This document shows positions 50,875-52,268 of a stretch of 52,268 nucleotides of DNA, in pieces. How positions within the stretch are numbered: position 1 is the first letter of the stretch; every line of letters starts with the position of its first letter. Position numbers and translations under genes: made by a program. The notes beneath the pieces were generated by a model, which was given only the letters and a program-made list of their open reading frames with translations, ran no database searches and was not told where the DNA came from. Source of the stretch: Microbacterium testaceum. Lineage in GTDB: Bacteria > Actinomycetota > Actinomycetes > Actinomycetales > Microbacteriaceae. Where the stretch lies: NCBI RefSeq assembly GCF_001476285.1, contig NZ_LDRU01000039.1, positions 1-52,268 on the forward strand, read 5' to 3'.

Positions 50875-51708
50875 ATGGCCCGCACGAACGCCGCGCAGAC
50901 GCGGCAGAAGCCCGAGAAGAGCGAACTCCTCACCCTCCGCGTGCGGGAGCGGCGACGTCTCTCGCCCTCGTTCGCTCGCGTGACGGTGGTCGGTGACGAC
51001 CTCGAGCGCTTCTCGCCGCAGGGACGGGACCAGTGGTTCCGACTGTTCCTCCCCGTGTCCGAGGGCTCGCTCTCGCGCCTGCCGAACAGGCTCGACACCC
51101 TCGCGTACTTCCGATATCTCGCAATCGCCAAGACCGAGCGTCCGGTCCTGCGCAATTACACCGTCGCGGGGTTCCGCCCCTCGGGCGAGCACGGCCCGGA
51201 ACTCGACATCGATTTCGTGCTGCACGGCTCCGCGGACGAAGGGACCGCGGGACCCGCGGCGACCTGGGCGGAGACCTGCCGCCCGGGTGACGCGGTCGCG
51301 ATCCTCGACGAGGGCATTCTCTTCACCCCGGCCGCCGGTCTCACGGGACCCTACGCGCTCGTGGGCGACGAGACGGCGCTCCCCGCAATCTCCGGAATCC
51401 TTGCATCCCTCCCCGCCGACGCCACCGGCACCGCGATGATCGAAGTCCCCGATGCGGGGGACGTGCGCGACCTCGTCGCTCCCGCGGGTGTCGAAGTGCG
51501 ATGGGTCGTCCGCGTCGACCCGCGCGAGACGCCCGGGACGTCGGTTCGCGACGCGGCGATCGCGGAGGCCGCGGAGACGCCCGCCTACGCGTGGGTGGCG
51601 GGCGAGCAGTCGCTCGTGGCCGCGATGCGCCGGCAGTGGGTGCGCGTCGGCGTCGACAAGCGTGCGATCTCGTTCACCGGGTATTGGCGGGCGCCGCGGG
51701 GTCACTGA
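50875..51708 (+). CDS. Siderophore-interacting protein 2 (FAD-dependent ferric-siderophore reductase)
   Basis: The 277-residue protein is a second SIP: L-S-P-S-F-A-R-V-T-V-V-G-D-D-L near residue 30, L-R-N-Y-T-V-A for FAD, and V-G-D-E-T-A-L-P-A-I near 162. The two SIPs differ clearly, so they may handle different siderophores or redox partners. It is separated from the ABC operon only by the short reverse gene, and no second iron box was seen upstream. Confidence 0.88.
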   Translation: MARTNAAQTRQKPEKSELLTLRVRERRRLSPSFARVTVVGDDLERFSPQGRDQWFRLFLPVSEGSLSRLPNRLDTLAYFRYLAIAKTERPVLRNYTVAGFRPSGEHGPELDIDFVLHGSADEGTAGPAATWAETCRPGDAVAILDEGILFTPAAGLTGPYALVGDETALPAISGILASLPADATGTAMIEVPDAGDVRDLVAPAGVEVRWVVRVDPRETPGTSVRDAAIAEAAETPAYAWVAGEQSLVAAMRRQWVRVGVDKRAISFTGYWRAPRGH

Positions 51709-51810
51709 CGTCGACGGGTCGTCGGTTCTCATCGCCCGGCCCACCCTTCTCCCGCAGATGTCGGTGGGGCGCCGCGCTCGCTTCTCCCGGCGATGCGGAG
51801 GCCGAGGTGG

Positions 51811-52268
51811 TCAGCGGTCGCGGTGGTCTTCGGGATGAAGGCGCGGGCCGCGGCGCGGTTCGAGCGCCGAGCCGACGTAGATGAGCCGGATCACGCGCTG
51901 GCGGTGTCCCGCGAAGGGCTCGAGCAGCTCGAGCATGCCGTCGTCGTCGGTGCGGTGGCCGGTGAGGGCGTATCCCACCTGGTGCGCGAGGTGATAGTCG
52001 CCCACGCTCACGGCATCCGGGTCTCCGAAAGCGCGGATGCGGGTTTCGGCGCTGGTCCAGATCCCGACCCCGCGCAGGCTGATGAAAACGCGGTCGCGGG
52101 CTTCGCCGTCGGTGGCGGCGCTCGCCGCGCGCACGACGGACTCGCCGCGTCGCGCCGTCTCGACGATCGTGCGGGACTGCGGAGGCTCGAGTCCTGCGCG
52201 ATGCCACGCCCACGACGGGACATGCCGCCACCCGTCGATGTCGGGCGGGGCGAACAGCGGCCGCGGGG
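51811..52268 (-). CDS. DNA-3-methyladenine glycosylase 2 (AlkA-like), 5'-truncated by window edge
   Basis: The minus-strand frame is open to the last complete codon at the window edge and ends at 51811. The visible 151 residues contain W-H-R-A-G-L-E-P-P-Q-S-R-T-I, the helix-hairpin-helix L-R-G-V-G-I-W-T-S-A-E-T-R, and the catalytic-region V-S-V-G-D-Y-H-L-A. A late G-H-R-Q-R-V-I-R-L-I matches the family end. It excises alkylated bases in base-excision repair. The N-terminal half lies outside the window. A GTG at 52134 is in frame but falls in the middle of the domain. Confidence 0.88.
   Translation of the reverse strand, partial: PRPLFAPPDIDGWRHVPSWAWHRAGLEPPQSRTIVETARRGESVVRAASAATDGEARDRVFISLRGVGIWTSAETRIRAFGDPDAVSVGDYHLAHQVGYALTGHRTDDDGMLELLEPFAGHRQRVIRLIYVGSALEPRRGPRLHPEDHRDR

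Noticed and set aside
1..52268. CRISPR arrays, rRNA genes, insertion sequences, toxin-antitoxin pairs
   Set aside because: No regularly spaced repeats, transposase domains or rRNA cores were seen on reading both strands.

Overview
The window is high-GC chromosomal DNA from an actinobacterium, most likely Microbacteriaceae and probably Microbacterium. The signs are strong GC bias at third codon positions, many GTG starts, a tRNA gene without an encoded CCA, a sortase-anchored LPXTG-type protein, DtxR-type iron control, and frequent copies of the heptamer GGATGCC/GGCATCC. I see no rRNA genes, CRISPR array, insertion sequence or prophage genes.

Layout. 1-6.3 kb: housekeeping and stress genes: the 3' part of a CitE/HpcH-type lyase gene, a DUF1992 gene lying between two large inverted-repeat elements, a DUF2236 oxygenase-like gene, two membrane protein genes, a YdeI-type gene, and an ECF sigma factor coupled to a membrane protein. 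6.3-24.4 kb: a surface and exopolysaccharide region. It holds an LPXTG-type surface protein, a DUF4012 protein, a Wzz/BY-kinase fusion, a CPBP protease, six glycosyltransferases, a Wzx-type flippase, a Wzy-type polymerase, a WcaF-like acetyltransferase, and gmd-fcl for GDP-L-fucose. This is a Wzx/Wzy-dependent, probably fucose-containing, colanic-acid-like polysaccharide locus. Its centre (about 11.7-18 kb) looks lower in GC than the flanks and is poor in the heptamer. 24.4-29.4 kb: a CmtR-like metal sensor with its cation efflux pump, tRNA-Arg(ACG), L-serine dehydratase, a MarR regulator, and a histidine phosphatase gene flanked by two near-identical repeats that look like tandem small-RNA genes.

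29.4-40.8 kb: amino-acid metabolism. It contains a PLP trans-sulfuration-type enzyme divergent from an Lrp regulator, a homoserine-dehydrogenase-like enzyme coupled to an aldehyde dehydrogenase, two closely related amino-acid permeases each next to an IclR regulator, and a flavin monoamine oxidase. Together they suggest uptake and catabolism of an amino acid or amine. 40.8-46 kb: a sulfurtransferase, a MerR/DUF4188 divergent pair, a double GNAT protein, and a lipoprotein with a Lon-protease-like domain whose catalytic residues are replaced. 46-51.7 kb: a siderophore system with a four-gene YclNOPQ/CeuBCDE-like ABC transporter between two siderophore-interacting reductases and a DtxR-type iron box. 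The window ends inside a DNA-3-methyladenine glycosylase gene.

The points I judge most worth following are the pseudo-Lon lipoprotein (44.2-46.0 kb), the duplicated small-RNA candidate (28.2-29.2 kb), the overrepresented heptamer, and the homoserine-type catabolic cluster.
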